From Mesorhizobium sp. J428 (lineage in GTDB: Bacteria > Pseudomonadota > Alphaproteobacteria > Rhizobiales > Rhizobiaceae): a DNA stretch of 64,000 nt. A program made the position numbers and the translations under genes. Shown in pieces: positions 56,633 through 64,000 of this stretch (the first letter of the stretch is position 1; each line of letters starts with the position of its first letter). The notes beneath the pieces are model-generated. The model was given only the letters and a program-made list of their open reading frames with translations, did not search any database and was not told where the DNA came from. The stretch is taken from the NCBI RefSeq assembly GCF_024699925.1, contig NZ_JAJOMX010000001.1, positions 2,394,001 through 2,458,000 on the forward strand, read 5' to 3'.

Positions 56633-56671
56633 TTGACTCATTCGCAGGATCGCGTATTGATCGATCGATCA
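56633..56671 (+). promoter_or_regulatory. Promoter with overlapping palindrome ahead of module D
   Basis: TTGACT (56633-56638) and TATTGA (56655-56660) are spaced by 16 bp. A perfect 14-bp palindrome TGATCGATCGATCA (56658-56671) overlaps the -10 box. Module D encodes a TetR regulator, so this is a good candidate operator for repression by blocking RNA polymerase. The module's first start codon is at 56700. Confidence 0.6.
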
Positions 56672-56699
56672 TTAACGACCTGCGGGCGACATCCAGCAC

Positions 56700-57942
56700 A
56701 TGCCGTACGAGCGATCCCGTCATCCCAAAGCGCTCGTCGCGGGCGGCTCGATCTCAGGGCTGTTCGCGGGCCTTCTGCTGCGCCGGGCCGGCTGGGAGGT
56801 TGAGCTGTTCGAGCGCAACGGCAGCGAGCTGTCGGCGCGCGGGGCTGGGATCGTCACGCACGACGAGCTCTTCGATGCCCTGGCCGAGGCGGGGATAACG
56901 ACCGACAGGGCGCGCGTCGGCGTCTTCGTCCCCGGCCGGCGGATTCTGGACGGAGAAGGCAACATTGTCGCCGAGCGGGAACTCCCGCAGGTCATGACGT
57001 CCTGGGGTCATCTCTATGGGCTGCTTCGCACCGAGCTGGCGGGCGGATATCGCCACGGTCGTTCGCTGCGCGACTTCGAAGAGCGCGCCGGTTCCGTGGT
57101 GGCGCATTTCAATGACGGCAGCTGTGCCGAAGGCGATCTGCTGGTCGGTGCGGACGGCCTGTTTTCGACCGTCCGGCAGCGGCGGCTGCCGGATGCGAAC
57201 CCGGTCTATGCCGGCTATGTCGCGTGGCGGGGCCTCGTCGACGAAGCCGCGCTTTCCGAGGCAACCCGGTCGATGCTGTGCGACCGTTTCTGCTTTCGCC
57301 TGCCGCCGGGAGAGCAGATCCTCGGCTATCCCGTCGCCGGTGCCGGCGAAAGCCTGGCGCCCGGGCAGCGCTCGTTCAATTTCGTCTGGTACCCGACCGG
57401 CAGACGCCGAGTCGCTCGCGGACATCCTGCGCGATGTCGACGACAACCAGGGCGACCTGTCCATCTCTCCCGTCAAGATCCGTCCGGAAGTCGTGGCCGG
57501 GATGCGTGCCGATGCCGGGCGCCTGCTGGGACCGCAATTCGCCGAAGTCGTCCGGAAGACGAAGCTGCCTTTCGTGCAGGCGATCCTCGATTTCGAGACC
57601 CCCACGATGGTCCTGGGCGAAAGGACCGTGATCCTGGGAGATGCCGCATTCGTGGCGCGTCCGCATGTCGGCATGGGGATCACCAAGGCCGCGGGCGATG
57701 CGCTCGCGCTGGCGCGAGCGCTTTCCGGAGGTGCCGCGAATATCGCGTCGGCGCTGAGGAGTTTCGAGGCGCAGCGCCTGCCGGTCGGTACCGCTGTCGT
57801 CCGCCGGGCGCGGAATCTCGGATCCTATATGGGAACGCAGCTCGGCGATGCGCGCCAGCGCGAACTGGCCGAGCGTCATCGCCAGCCAGAGGCGGTGATG
57901 GCGGAAACGGCGGTCACTGCCGGTCTGGAGGTGCTCGCATGA
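56700..57942 (+). pseudogene. FAD-dependent aromatic-type monooxygenase, frameshifted at about 57393
   Basis: The N-terminal half has the FAD site ALVAGGSISGLFAGLLLRRA, and DLLVGADGLFSTVR. The frame breaks at a CCC run (57392-57394); removing one C gives VWYRPADAESLADILRDVDD and continues through VILGDAAFVARPHVGMGITK to the stop at 57942. The restored protein of about 413 residues is of normal length for PHBH/NicC-like hydroxylases. These hydroxylate aromatic or N-heterocyclic rings with NAD(P)H and oxygen. The stop overlaps the next gene by 4 bp. The indel may be a sequence error, since both halves are well conserved. Confidence 0.85.
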
Positions 57943-58352
57943 GTGCGGCTGAAACCACGGTTCTTGCCGGATCGCAGGTTCCGGCCGGTCTTTCGAGCGA
58001 GCTGGAAGATGAATTCCGTCGAGCTCACTCAAACGGCCGCGTCGGCTCCAGGCTCGTCTCTCAGACCGATCGCGTCAGGGTCTGGCACCTGACGCTCGCG
58101 CCCGGAGAGCGGATCGGCTTCCATCGCCACGTCCTCGACTATTTCTGGACGGCGGTCACTGCCGGGCGCGGGCGCTCGCGCTACGGCGACGGGCGGGTCG
58201 TCGAGGTCGACTACGCCGCCGGCGACACCCGGCATCACGCCTACGCAGCAGGTGAATCGATGATGCACGACCTGACCAACATCGGCGACACGACGCTCTC
58301 CTTCGTCACCGTGGAGTTCGTCGAGAGCGCAAACCGGCCTTTGGCGCTCTGA
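57939..58352 (+). CDS. Cupin-like protein (module D)
   Basis: This 137-residue protein has a cupin-type core: APGERIGFHRHVLDYFWTAV and DYAAGDTRHHAYAAGE with histidines able to bind metal, and a final strand NIGDTTLSFVTVEFVES. Its ATG overlaps the monooxygenase stop (ATGA), so the two are probably coupled. The role is unknown; cupins next to ring hydroxylases can be dioxygenases or product-binding proteins. Confidence 0.8.
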   Translation: MSAAETTVLAGSQVPAGLSSELEDEFRRAHSNGRVGSRLVSQTDRVRVWHLTLAPGERIGFHRHVLDYFWTAVTAGRGRSRYGDGRVVEVDYAAGDTRHHAYAAGESMMHDLTNIGDTTLSFVTVEFVESANRPLAL

Positions 58353-58405
58353 CCGGAAGGACGGCAGCGCCCGTACGAGGGAACAAAAGCAACCCGAAAA
58401 GGGGA

Positions 58406-59200
58406 ATGGGAATGAACACGGCAGATGCAGGGCAGTTCATCGACATCGCGTCGGTCAACAAGTCCTTTCACACGCGCTCTGGCGATCGCGTCGATGCGCT
58501 TCACGACGTCAACCTGACGATCGCTAAGGGATCGTTTGTCACCCTCGTCGGTCCGAGCGGCTGCGGAAAGAGCACATTGCTCAGGCTGATCGGCGGCTTG
58601 ACCTCGCGGTCCGACGGCGAAATCCGCATCGGCGGCAAGGCGGTGACGGGCCCTACGGGCGACATCGGCATGGTCTTCCAGGCGCCGGTGCTGCTGCCCT
58701 GGCGCAGCGTCTTCGAAAACGTGACCATCGCGGCCGACCTGAAGCGCATCCCGGTCTCCGAGGCGCGCCGCCGGGCCGAGCATTACCTCAGGCTCGTCGG
58801 CCTCCAGGACTTCAGGGACAAGTATCCGGGCGAGCTTTCGGGCGGCATGCAGCAGCGCGTCGGCATCACGCGTGCGCTCGTTCACGACCCCGACGTGCTG
58901 CTGATGGATGAGCCCTTCGCAGCGCTCGACGCGATGACGCGTGATCACCTCCAGATGGAACTGCAGTCGCTCTGGATGCAGAGCGGCAAGACCATCGTCT
59001 TCGTCACGCACAGCATCCAGGAAGCGGTGTTCCTCGCCGACCGGGTGATCGTTCTCGCGCCGAGGCCCGGCCGTGTCGTGGACGACATCGAGATCGACCT
59101 GCCGCGCCCCCGCACCCTGAACATGATCAACTCCGAGGCCTTCGGGGCCTATTCGCAGGCGGTGCGCAAGCACTTCGAGAAGGACGAGGTGCGGCAATGA
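58406..59200 (+). CDS. ABC transporter ATP-binding protein (module D)
   Basis: This 264-residue ATPase has Walker A GPSGCGKST at 49-57, Q loop MVFQAPVLLPWRSV, signature LSGGMQQRVGITRAL, Walker B VLLMDEPFAALDA and H loop FVTHSIQEA. It is of the SsuB/TauB type. It overlaps the permease gene by 4 bp. The sequence resembles the fragment kept in the scar at 20377-21282, which is a relic of a related transporter. Confidence 0.94.
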   Translation: MGMNTADAGQFIDIASVNKSFHTRSGDRVDALHDVNLTIAKGSFVTLVGPSGCGKSTLLRLIGGLTSRSDGEIRIGGKAVTGPTGDIGMVFQAPVLLPWRSVFENVTIAADLKRIPVSEARRRAEHYLRLVGLQDFRDKYPGELSGGMQQRVGITRALVHDPDVLLMDEPFAALDAMTRDHLQMELQSLWMQSGKTIVFVTHSIQEAVFLADRVIVLAPRPGRVVDDIEIDLPRPRTLNMINSEAFGAYSQAVRKHFEKDEVRQ

Positions 59201-60033
59201 GCGACACGACGGCGGGTACGCAAATGCGCCACGAAGACAGCTCGCGCTCCCTCCCGGGCTGGGCCAGTCGGATCGACGGGATCACGGTGGCCGCGGTCCT
59301 CATTCTCTGCGCCTTTCTGGCGGTCTGGGAATGGTTGTTCGTGCCGCTCACCGGCATAAGTCCAGCGCTTCTTCCCAAGCCGAGCCAGATCGCCGTGTCG
59401 CTGTGGACCGGCCTCACCGCCGGCTACCTGGCAGGCGACACGCTGATCACGCTGCAGGAGATATTTGCCGGCTATCTGGTCGGCGCGGTGGTCGGGTTCC
59501 TCCTCGCTGTTCCCGTCGCCGAATGGCGCGCCGCCGAGCGGATTCTCTATCCCTACATCGTCGCGATGCAGGCGGTGCCGAAGGTTGCGATAGCGCCTCT
59601 CTTCGTCGTCTGGTTCGGTTTCGGCATGACGTCGAAGGTGCTGATCGTCGCGCTGATCACGTTCTTCCCGGTCTTCGTGAACGCCGTCACGGGCCTGCGG
59701 GCGACGCCGGCCGATCAGCTCGAAATGCTCAGCGTCTACAATGCGTCACGCTGGGAACGCTTCCGCTACCTGAAGGTCCAGAACGCGGCGCCGTACATCT
59801 TCGCCGGGCTCAACGTCGGCGTCACGCTCAGCGTCATCGGCGCCATCGTGGCCGAATTCGTCGGCGCCCAGGAAGGCATCGGCGCCGCCATCATGCGGGC
59901 AGGGTTCGCGCTGGATACGCCGGGCGTCTTCGCCGCCATCGCGCTCCTCACCTTCATCGCCGCCCTGGCAAGCGCGCTTGTCCAGTATCTCGGCCGCCGG
60001 CTCGTCTTCTGGATCGAGGCCTCCAACCGATAG
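59197..60033 (+). CDS. ABC transporter permease (module D)
   Basis: This 278-residue membrane protein of the SsuC/TauC family has about six helices and the EAA-type loop EMLSVYNASRWERFRYLKVQ followed by GLNVGVTLSVIGAIVAEFVG. It forms the channel of the module D importer together with the ATPase upstream and the binding protein 44 bp downstream. Confidence 0.93.
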   Translation: MSDTTAGTQMRHEDSSRSLPGWASRIDGITVAAVLILCAFLAVWEWLFVPLTGISPALLPKPSQIAVSLWTGLTAGYLAGDTLITLQEIFAGYLVGAVVGFLLAVPVAEWRAAERILYPYIVAMQAVPKVAIAPLFVVWFGFGMTSKVLIVALITFFPVFVNAVTGLRATPADQLEMLSVYNASRWERFRYLKVQNAAPYIFAGLNVGVTLSVIGAIVAEFVGAQEGIGAAIMRAGFALDTPGVFAAIALLTFIAALASALVQYLGRRLVFWIEASNR

Positions 60034-60077
60034 CGGCACGCAATCGCAGTTCGAAACAAGTCAAACAGGGGAATGAC

Positions 60078-61154
60078 ATGAACACGATTCTGAAATCCAT
60101 CACCTCGGCGCTGCTGGGCGCCTGCATGCTCTCGGCCGGAACCGGTGTTCTGGCAGCGGAGGACCTGAAGAAGGTCCGTATCGTCCACGGCAATCCGGTC
60201 ATGATCCCGGCGGTGTTCGAGCTTTTCATTCCGCTGGCGATGGGCTGGTGGCGCGACGAGGGCTACGACGTCGACGTGCAGTTCTCGCAAGGGTCCTCGG
60301 CCGCAGTGCAGGCTATGATCGGTGGATCGGGCGACATCGGCGTGATGAACAGCACGCCGTGGATCGCGGCGGACACCAAGGGCCTCGCCGATATCCGCAT
60401 GGTCGCGGCGATGAAGACGACGTCCTGGCGCATCCTGACCATGACGTCGAGCAACATCACCAAGCCGGAAGACCTGAAGGGCAAGACCATCGGTCTCGCA
60501 GTGGCGGGGTCGGGCGGCGCCATGTACCTCAACTCCTTGCTCACCAAGCACGGGATCGATCCGCAGCGTGACGTGCGCCAGGCTGTCATCGGGCTCGGCC
60601 CGCAGGCCTACGAGGCGCTGAAGAGCGGCACCGTCGACGCCAGCCTGACCTTCATGGCGGAGATCGCCAACTTCAAGGTGCTCGGCAACGACGCCAGCTA
60701 CTTCCAGGACGATGCCTGGCTCGACTTCCCGGACTACAGCATGGTGGCGACGGGCACCGCGCTCTCGCAGGACCCGAAGATGGTCGAGGCGCTCGCGCGC
60801 GGCGTCGCGAAGGCGCAGGTCTTCGCCCAGGCCAATCCCGAATGCGTGGCGAAAATCTATCGCAAGAACTACGGCGCCGGCCGCACCACCACGATGGAAC
60901 AGGACACCGAAATCGCCCGCCTGAACTCGGAGGAGAACCTCATCGCATTCCGTAAGGCCGGCGGCGAGCTGCGCGCCAACGTGTCGGCGGAAGGTCTCGA
61001 CAAGCTGCAGAATTTCCTGCTGGACAACAAGCAGATCCCGCAGACCATCGATGTCTCGAAGATGATGCCGGAAGATCCGGACTTCTTCAAGAAAATCAAC
61101 GATTTCGATACAAACGCAATCGTCGCGCAGGCCAAGGAATGCCCGGGCTACTGA
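60078..61154 (+). CDS. ABC transporter substrate-binding protein (module D)
   Basis: This 358-residue NMT1/TauA-type binding protein has a Sec signal peptide (SALLGACMLSAGTGVLAAED). The mature part has VQFSQGSSAAVQAMIGGSGD, MTSSNITKPEDLKGKTIGLA and the long C-terminal domain. Start 60078 follows GGGGAA. Ligands of this group include aromatic carboxylates, sulfonates and heterocycles; the monooxygenase upstream suggests an aromatic ring acid. Confidence 0.92.
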   Translation: MNTILKSITSALLGACMLSAGTGVLAAEDLKKVRIVHGNPVMIPAVFELFIPLAMGWWRDEGYDVDVQFSQGSSAAVQAMIGGSGDIGVMNSTPWIAADTKGLADIRMVAAMKTTSWRILTMTSSNITKPEDLKGKTIGLAVAGSGGAMYLNSLLTKHGIDPQRDVRQAVIGLGPQAYEALKSGTVDASLTFMAEIANFKVLGNDASYFQDDAWLDFPDYSMVATGTALSQDPKMVEALARGVAKAQVFAQANPECVAKIYRKNYGAGRTTTMEQDTEIARLNSEENLIAFRKAGGELRANVSAEGLDKLQNFLLDNKQIPQTIDVSKMMPEDPDFFKKINDFDTNAIVAQAKECPGY

Positions 61155-61197
61155 GGAACGGGCCAAAACAGCAGCGACTGATCAGCAGGAAAATCCG

Positions 61198-61899
61198 ATG
61201 ATACATATCGACCATGTCTGCCTCGGAACGCAGAACGTCTACGAGGGATCGTATAGGCTGATGCAGGAAACCGGGCTCGGCTGCTACGAAGGAGGGTGGT
61301 TCCCCAAGCTGGGCTTGGCGAACCGCATCTTTCCGACCGGCGGAGACACATATATCGAAGTGGAGAGCGCCATCGACATCCATGCCTACGAACGGGGCAA
61401 CCCCGCGGCGCGCTTTTTCCATGACCAGTGCATCGAAGGCGACGTGTTCATCGGCTGGTGCGCACGCGTGGACACCCGCGACGAGATCGAGGCGATTGCC
61501 AAGCGGCTCGGCTCCGATGTCGTAGAAAGCGGGCTGCGGCAACGACCGGACGGTGCGCTCGGCGTGGCGGTGCGCACCCCCGACACCATTCCCTGCTGGG
61601 AGGCTGGCTTGCCGAACTTCTTCTACGTCATCGATCCGTCGAAGCATCCCGGCCGCGGCCAGGCGCAGTTCGGCACCGTGCGGCCCACGGGCATCTCCTG
61701 GCTTGAGGTCGGTGGCACCGAGGAGGCAATGAGCGACTTCCTCGGGATGAGGGCATCCGACCTCGGCCTCCGTTTCAATGGCCGCGCGCATGGCCTACAT
61801 GCGATGGGCATCGCAAGCGACGCCGGCGAGATCGTGGTTCGCCGCAACGTCATCAAGGGCACGACTGGCAAGGTCGAGAAACTCGACGCCTATATCTGA
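61198..61899 (+). CDS. VOC-family (glyoxalase-like) protein (module D)
   Basis: This 233-residue protein begins MIHIDHVCLGTQNVYEGSYR, the first strand of a glyoxalase/extradiol-type domain, and contains GGDTYIEVESAIDIHAYERG, consistent with the glyoxalase-like (PF13468) group. Metal ligands cannot be fixed with confidence beyond the N-terminal histidine and the glutamate in TYIEVES. Lactone- or ring-cleavage roles have been proposed for relatives. It lies 43 bp after the binding protein and 40 bp before the TetR gene. Confidence 0.78.
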   Translation: MIHIDHVCLGTQNVYEGSYRLMQETGLGCYEGGWFPKLGLANRIFPTGGDTYIEVESAIDIHAYERGNPAARFFHDQCIEGDVFIGWCARVDTRDEIEAIAKRLGSDVVESGLRQRPDGALGVAVRTPDTIPCWEAGLPNFFYVIDPSKHPGRGQAQFGTVRPTGISWLEVGGTEEAMSDFLGMRASDLGLRFNGRAHGLHAMGIASDAGEIVVRRNVIKGTTGKVEKLDAYI

Positions 61900-61939
61900 T
61901 CGGACTGCGCCGGATGCTTCAGGGCAAGGAAATCCTCGG

Positions 61940-62592
61940 ATGAACGAACGGCAGGCCCCCGCCCGCAAGCGATATGCGCCGAGCGAACGACGCCGGATGA
62001 TCCTCGACGGAGCCATTAGCTTCTTCGCGGAATACGGCCTCGACGGCTCGACGCATCTTCTTGCGAAGCACCTCGGCGTGACGCAGCCGCTGATCTATCA
62101 GTATTTCCCGAGCAAGGAGGACCTGATCGACGCCGTCTACGAGGAGGTCTTCCGCGGCCGCTGGAGCAGCCGGTGGGACACGCTTCTCGCCGACAGGGCT
62201 CGTCCGCTGGAGGAGCGCCTGAATGCGTTCTTTGTCCAGACTGCGCTGTCTCGCATGCACCGGAATGGATGCGCATCTATCTCTTTTCGGGTCTGCGCAA
62301 CCTTGAGCTCAACAAGCGCTACAATCCGATCATAGAGGAGCGGGTGATCGCTCGCCTTTGCCGTGAAGTGCGGGCATCCTTGGGTGTCGCAGACTTCGAC
62401 GAGGTGCCGCTTACCCCGCAGGAGCAGGAAGCGACCTGGATTCTCCACGGCGGCATCTTCTACTACGGCGTGCGCCGCTACATCTATCGCGTTGCGACGA
62501 GCGAAGACACCGAAGTCATGGTTCGCAGCGCGGTGACCGTCTACCTGGAGGGAATGCCCGCCCTCTACCGTCGGCTTGGACTGGTGACCTAG
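61940..62592 (+). pseudogene. TetR-family regulator, frameshifted at about 62260
   Basis: The N-terminal helix-turn-helix is typical of TetR: RRMILDGAISFFAEYGLDGS then HLLAKHLGVTQPLIYQYFPS. The frame leaves the family after LSRMH. One missing C between 62260 and 62261 would give LSRMHPEWMRIYLFSGLRNL and the normal effector domain up to 62592, about 217 residues in all. It is the likely regulator of module D acting at the palindrome 56658-56671. Good conservation on both sides of the break favours a recent mutation or a sequence error. Confidence 0.82.
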
Positions 62593-62637
62593 CCGTTCCT
62601 GCATCGCCCGCATGAGTCTCGATCACTGGAGTTCGTC

Positions 62638-63729
62638 ATGACACACGACTTGCCTCGCCTCGAGCCGGGCACAAACCGGTATGGGCCGACAGCCGCGCGC
62701 CCCTTCGACCTTGCGCGACGTCCCTTGCCGGCCGGCGCCGTCACGGTCGACATGCACAGCCATGTCGCCGTGCCGGCTGCGCACGACCTCGTCGCGCCCG
62801 TGCTGGACAGGTCGACGATTCCGCTGCTTCACTTCTCGACCCCCGACACGGCGGCGATCAACATGAGGCAGGATGGCGAGCGCCGCCCCCTGATGCTCGA
62901 TCCGGAAAAGCGCCTCTCCGAGATGGACCGCTTCGGCCTGGCCCATCAGGTCATCATGCCGACGCCCTTCCAGTGCTATTACAGCCTGCCGGACCGCGCC
63001 CTCGCGCGGGAGGCGACGCGCATGGTCAACGAGGGCGTTGCCGCCTTCCGCGATGCCGCGCCGGAGCGGTTCACGGCGCTTGGCGGGGTGGTCATGTCCG
63101 ATCCGGAAGCGGCGACTGCCGAACTGGAATTCGTTATGCGCGACAGGGGCTTCCGCGGCGTGCAGATCCTGACCAGCGTCAACGGGCTCGAGCTTTCGGA
63201 TCCCCTGTTCGAACCCTTCTGGGCCGCGGCGGAACGGCTGGGCGCAGTCGTGCTGATCCACCCCAACGGCTTCACGCAGGGCGAGCGGCTTTCGCGCTAC
63301 TACTTCAACAATGTCATCGGCAATCCGCTCGATACGACGGTGGCGCTCCACTACCTGATCTTCGACGGCGTTTTGGAGAGATATCCCGGGCTGAAGCTCG
63401 TTGCGGTTCACGGCGGCGGATACCTGCCGGCCTATAGCGGGCGCATGGATCACGCCTGGGGCGCGCGGGCCGATGTCCATGGCGACCTTCCGCATCCGCC
63501 GACGTCGTATCTTCGCAAGGTGTTCTTCGACAGCGTCGTCTTCACGGCCGAGCAGCTCGAGGCGCTGGTGCGGATCGTCGGGCACGGGCAGGTCATGATG
63601 GGAACTGACTATCCCTACGACATGGCCGAATACGATCCGGTCGGGCACGTCCTGTCCTCGAACCTCGACACCGCCGCCACGACCGCCATCCTCGGCGGCA
63701 ATGCGCGCCGCCTCTTCGATATCGGCTGA
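62638..63729 (+). CDS. Amidohydrolase-family (ACMSD-like) metal-dependent hydrolase/decarboxylase
   Basis: This 363-residue TIM-barrel protein of the amidohydrolase 2 group has VDMHSHVAVPAAHDL at the start (two histidine metal ligands), VAVHGGGYLPAYSGR (third histidine) and MMGTDYPYDM (catalytic aspartate). Relatives are aminocarboxymuconate-semialdehyde decarboxylase and gamma-resorcylate decarboxylase, so nonoxidative decarboxylation of a ring-cleavage product is the leading guess. An aldehyde dehydrogenase follows, as in the 2-aminomuconate route; that parallel is inference. Confidence 0.9.
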   Translation: MTHDLPRLEPGTNRYGPTAARPFDLARRPLPAGAVTVDMHSHVAVPAAHDLVAPVLDRSTIPLLHFSTPDTAAINMRQDGERRPLMLDPEKRLSEMDRFGLAHQVIMPTPFQCYYSLPDRALAREATRMVNEGVAAFRDAAPERFTALGGVVMSDPEAATAELEFVMRDRGFRGVQILTSVNGLELSDPLFEPFWAAAERLGAVVLIHPNGFTQGERLSRYYFNNVIGNPLDTTVALHYLIFDGVLERYPGLKLVAVHGGGYLPAYSGRMDHAWGARADVHGDLPHPPTSYLRKVFFDSVVFTAEQLEALVRIVGHGQVMMGTDYPYDMAEYDPVGHVLSSNLDTAATTAILGGNARRLFDIG

Positions 63730-63760
63730 TTCAAGTCGGCCAAGGGAAGGAAAGATCCCC

Positions 63761-64000
63761 ATGTCCAAGCATCAGGCATTCCGCCCGGCGTCTTTTTCCG
63801 AGCCGAAGACGTTCGGTCTCTTCATCGATGGCCGGTTCCAGCCGCATGAAGGCCGCAAGCTGATGCCGGTCATCGCACCGGCGAGCGTGCGACGATCGCG
63901 CATGTCGTGGAGGCTGGCGCAGAAGACGTGCACCTCGCCGTGGCGAGCGCTCGCGCGGCCTTCGAGGGCAGCGACTGGGCGCGGATGCCGCTGCGCACGC
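63761..64000 (+). pseudogene. Aldehyde dehydrogenase N terminus (3' cut by window; frameshift near 63880)
   Basis: The start ATG follows GGAAGGAAAG. The first 40 residues (FGLFIDGRFQPHEGRKLMPV) are the N terminus of an NAD-dependent aldehyde dehydrogenase. After about 63878 the family sequence continues only in another frame (GERATIAHVVEAGAEDVHLA, then ARAAFEGSDWARMPL). The gap may be a lost 7-base repeat unit in an ACCGG context or another small indel. The catalytic part lies outside the window. It probably oxidises the semialdehyde left by the amidohydrolase. Confidence 0.75.

Noticed and set aside
54003..56723. Very long open frame on the minus strand (906 codons)
   Set aside because: It is antisense to the BKACE and CoA-ligase genes, has no domain, and arises from the strong GC bias at third positions.
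56700..58352. Monooxygenase-cupin fusion protein
   Set aside because: The middle part is out of frame with both families; a one-base indel explains it better, and the cupin has its own ATG at 57939.

Overview
The window reads as the chromosome of a high-GC alphaproteobacterium, probably of the Hyphomicrobiales (Mesorhizobium/Phyllobacteriaceae-like). The reasons are strong G/C use at third codon positions, a tRNA-Arg(CCG)-type 3' end, and the density of TRAP, ABC and hydantoinase-type catabolic genes. The order is inferred from gene style only; no search was possible.

Region 1 (1-15786) is the right part of a tRNA-integrated defence island. An AbiE toxin-antitoxin pair (1-1354, +) faces a long minus-strand operon. 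In transcription order the operon is higB, higA, a GajA-like OLD-family ATPase/TOPRIM nuclease, a GajB-like UvrD helicase, an MmeI-like DNA methyltransferase, an SF2 helicase, a GIY-YIG nuclease and a GHKL ATPase. Most neighbours overlap by 4-8 bp. A tyrosine integrase (14203-15561) and a 45-bp tRNA-Arg 3' fragment (15742-15786) mark the right end; the left end and the intact tRNA lie outside the window. The six effector genes are the best candidate here for an under-described composite defence system.

Region 2 (16061-21334) holds an alpha/beta hydrolase, a conserved unknown protein and an SDR divergent from an HxlR regulator, then a thiolase and a deletion scar that fuses an ABC-ATPase fragment to an amidase fragment. 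Region 3 (21335-26293, -) is a complete branched-chain 2-oxoacid dehydrogenase operon (E1alpha, E1beta, E2, E3).

Regions 4-7 (26472-64000) form a catabolic supercluster of four transporter-led modules. A: LysR / TRAP - HyuA - HyuB - DSD1-like PLP enzyme. B (minus strand): NMT1-type ABC transporter - FAD oxidoreductase - CaiB CoA-transferase - enoyl-CoA hydratase - ferredoxin - DapA-like - adenosine-deaminase-like, with a divergent LysR. C: TRAP - IclR - HyuA - HyuB - cupin - HpcH aldolase - BKACE - acyl-CoA ligase. D: FAD monooxygenase - cupin - ABC transporter - VOC - TetR - amidohydrolase - aldehyde dehydrogenase (cut by the window end). Together they suggest uptake and breakdown of nitrogenous cyclic or amide compounds through CoA thioesters; the substrates cannot be named from sequence.

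Several genes carry single-base frameshifts at about 1687, 7145, 12320, 21210, 57393, 62260 and 63880. They occur in both the island and the catabolic part, mostly in C or G runs, so sequence error has to be excluded before any of these genes is called dead.
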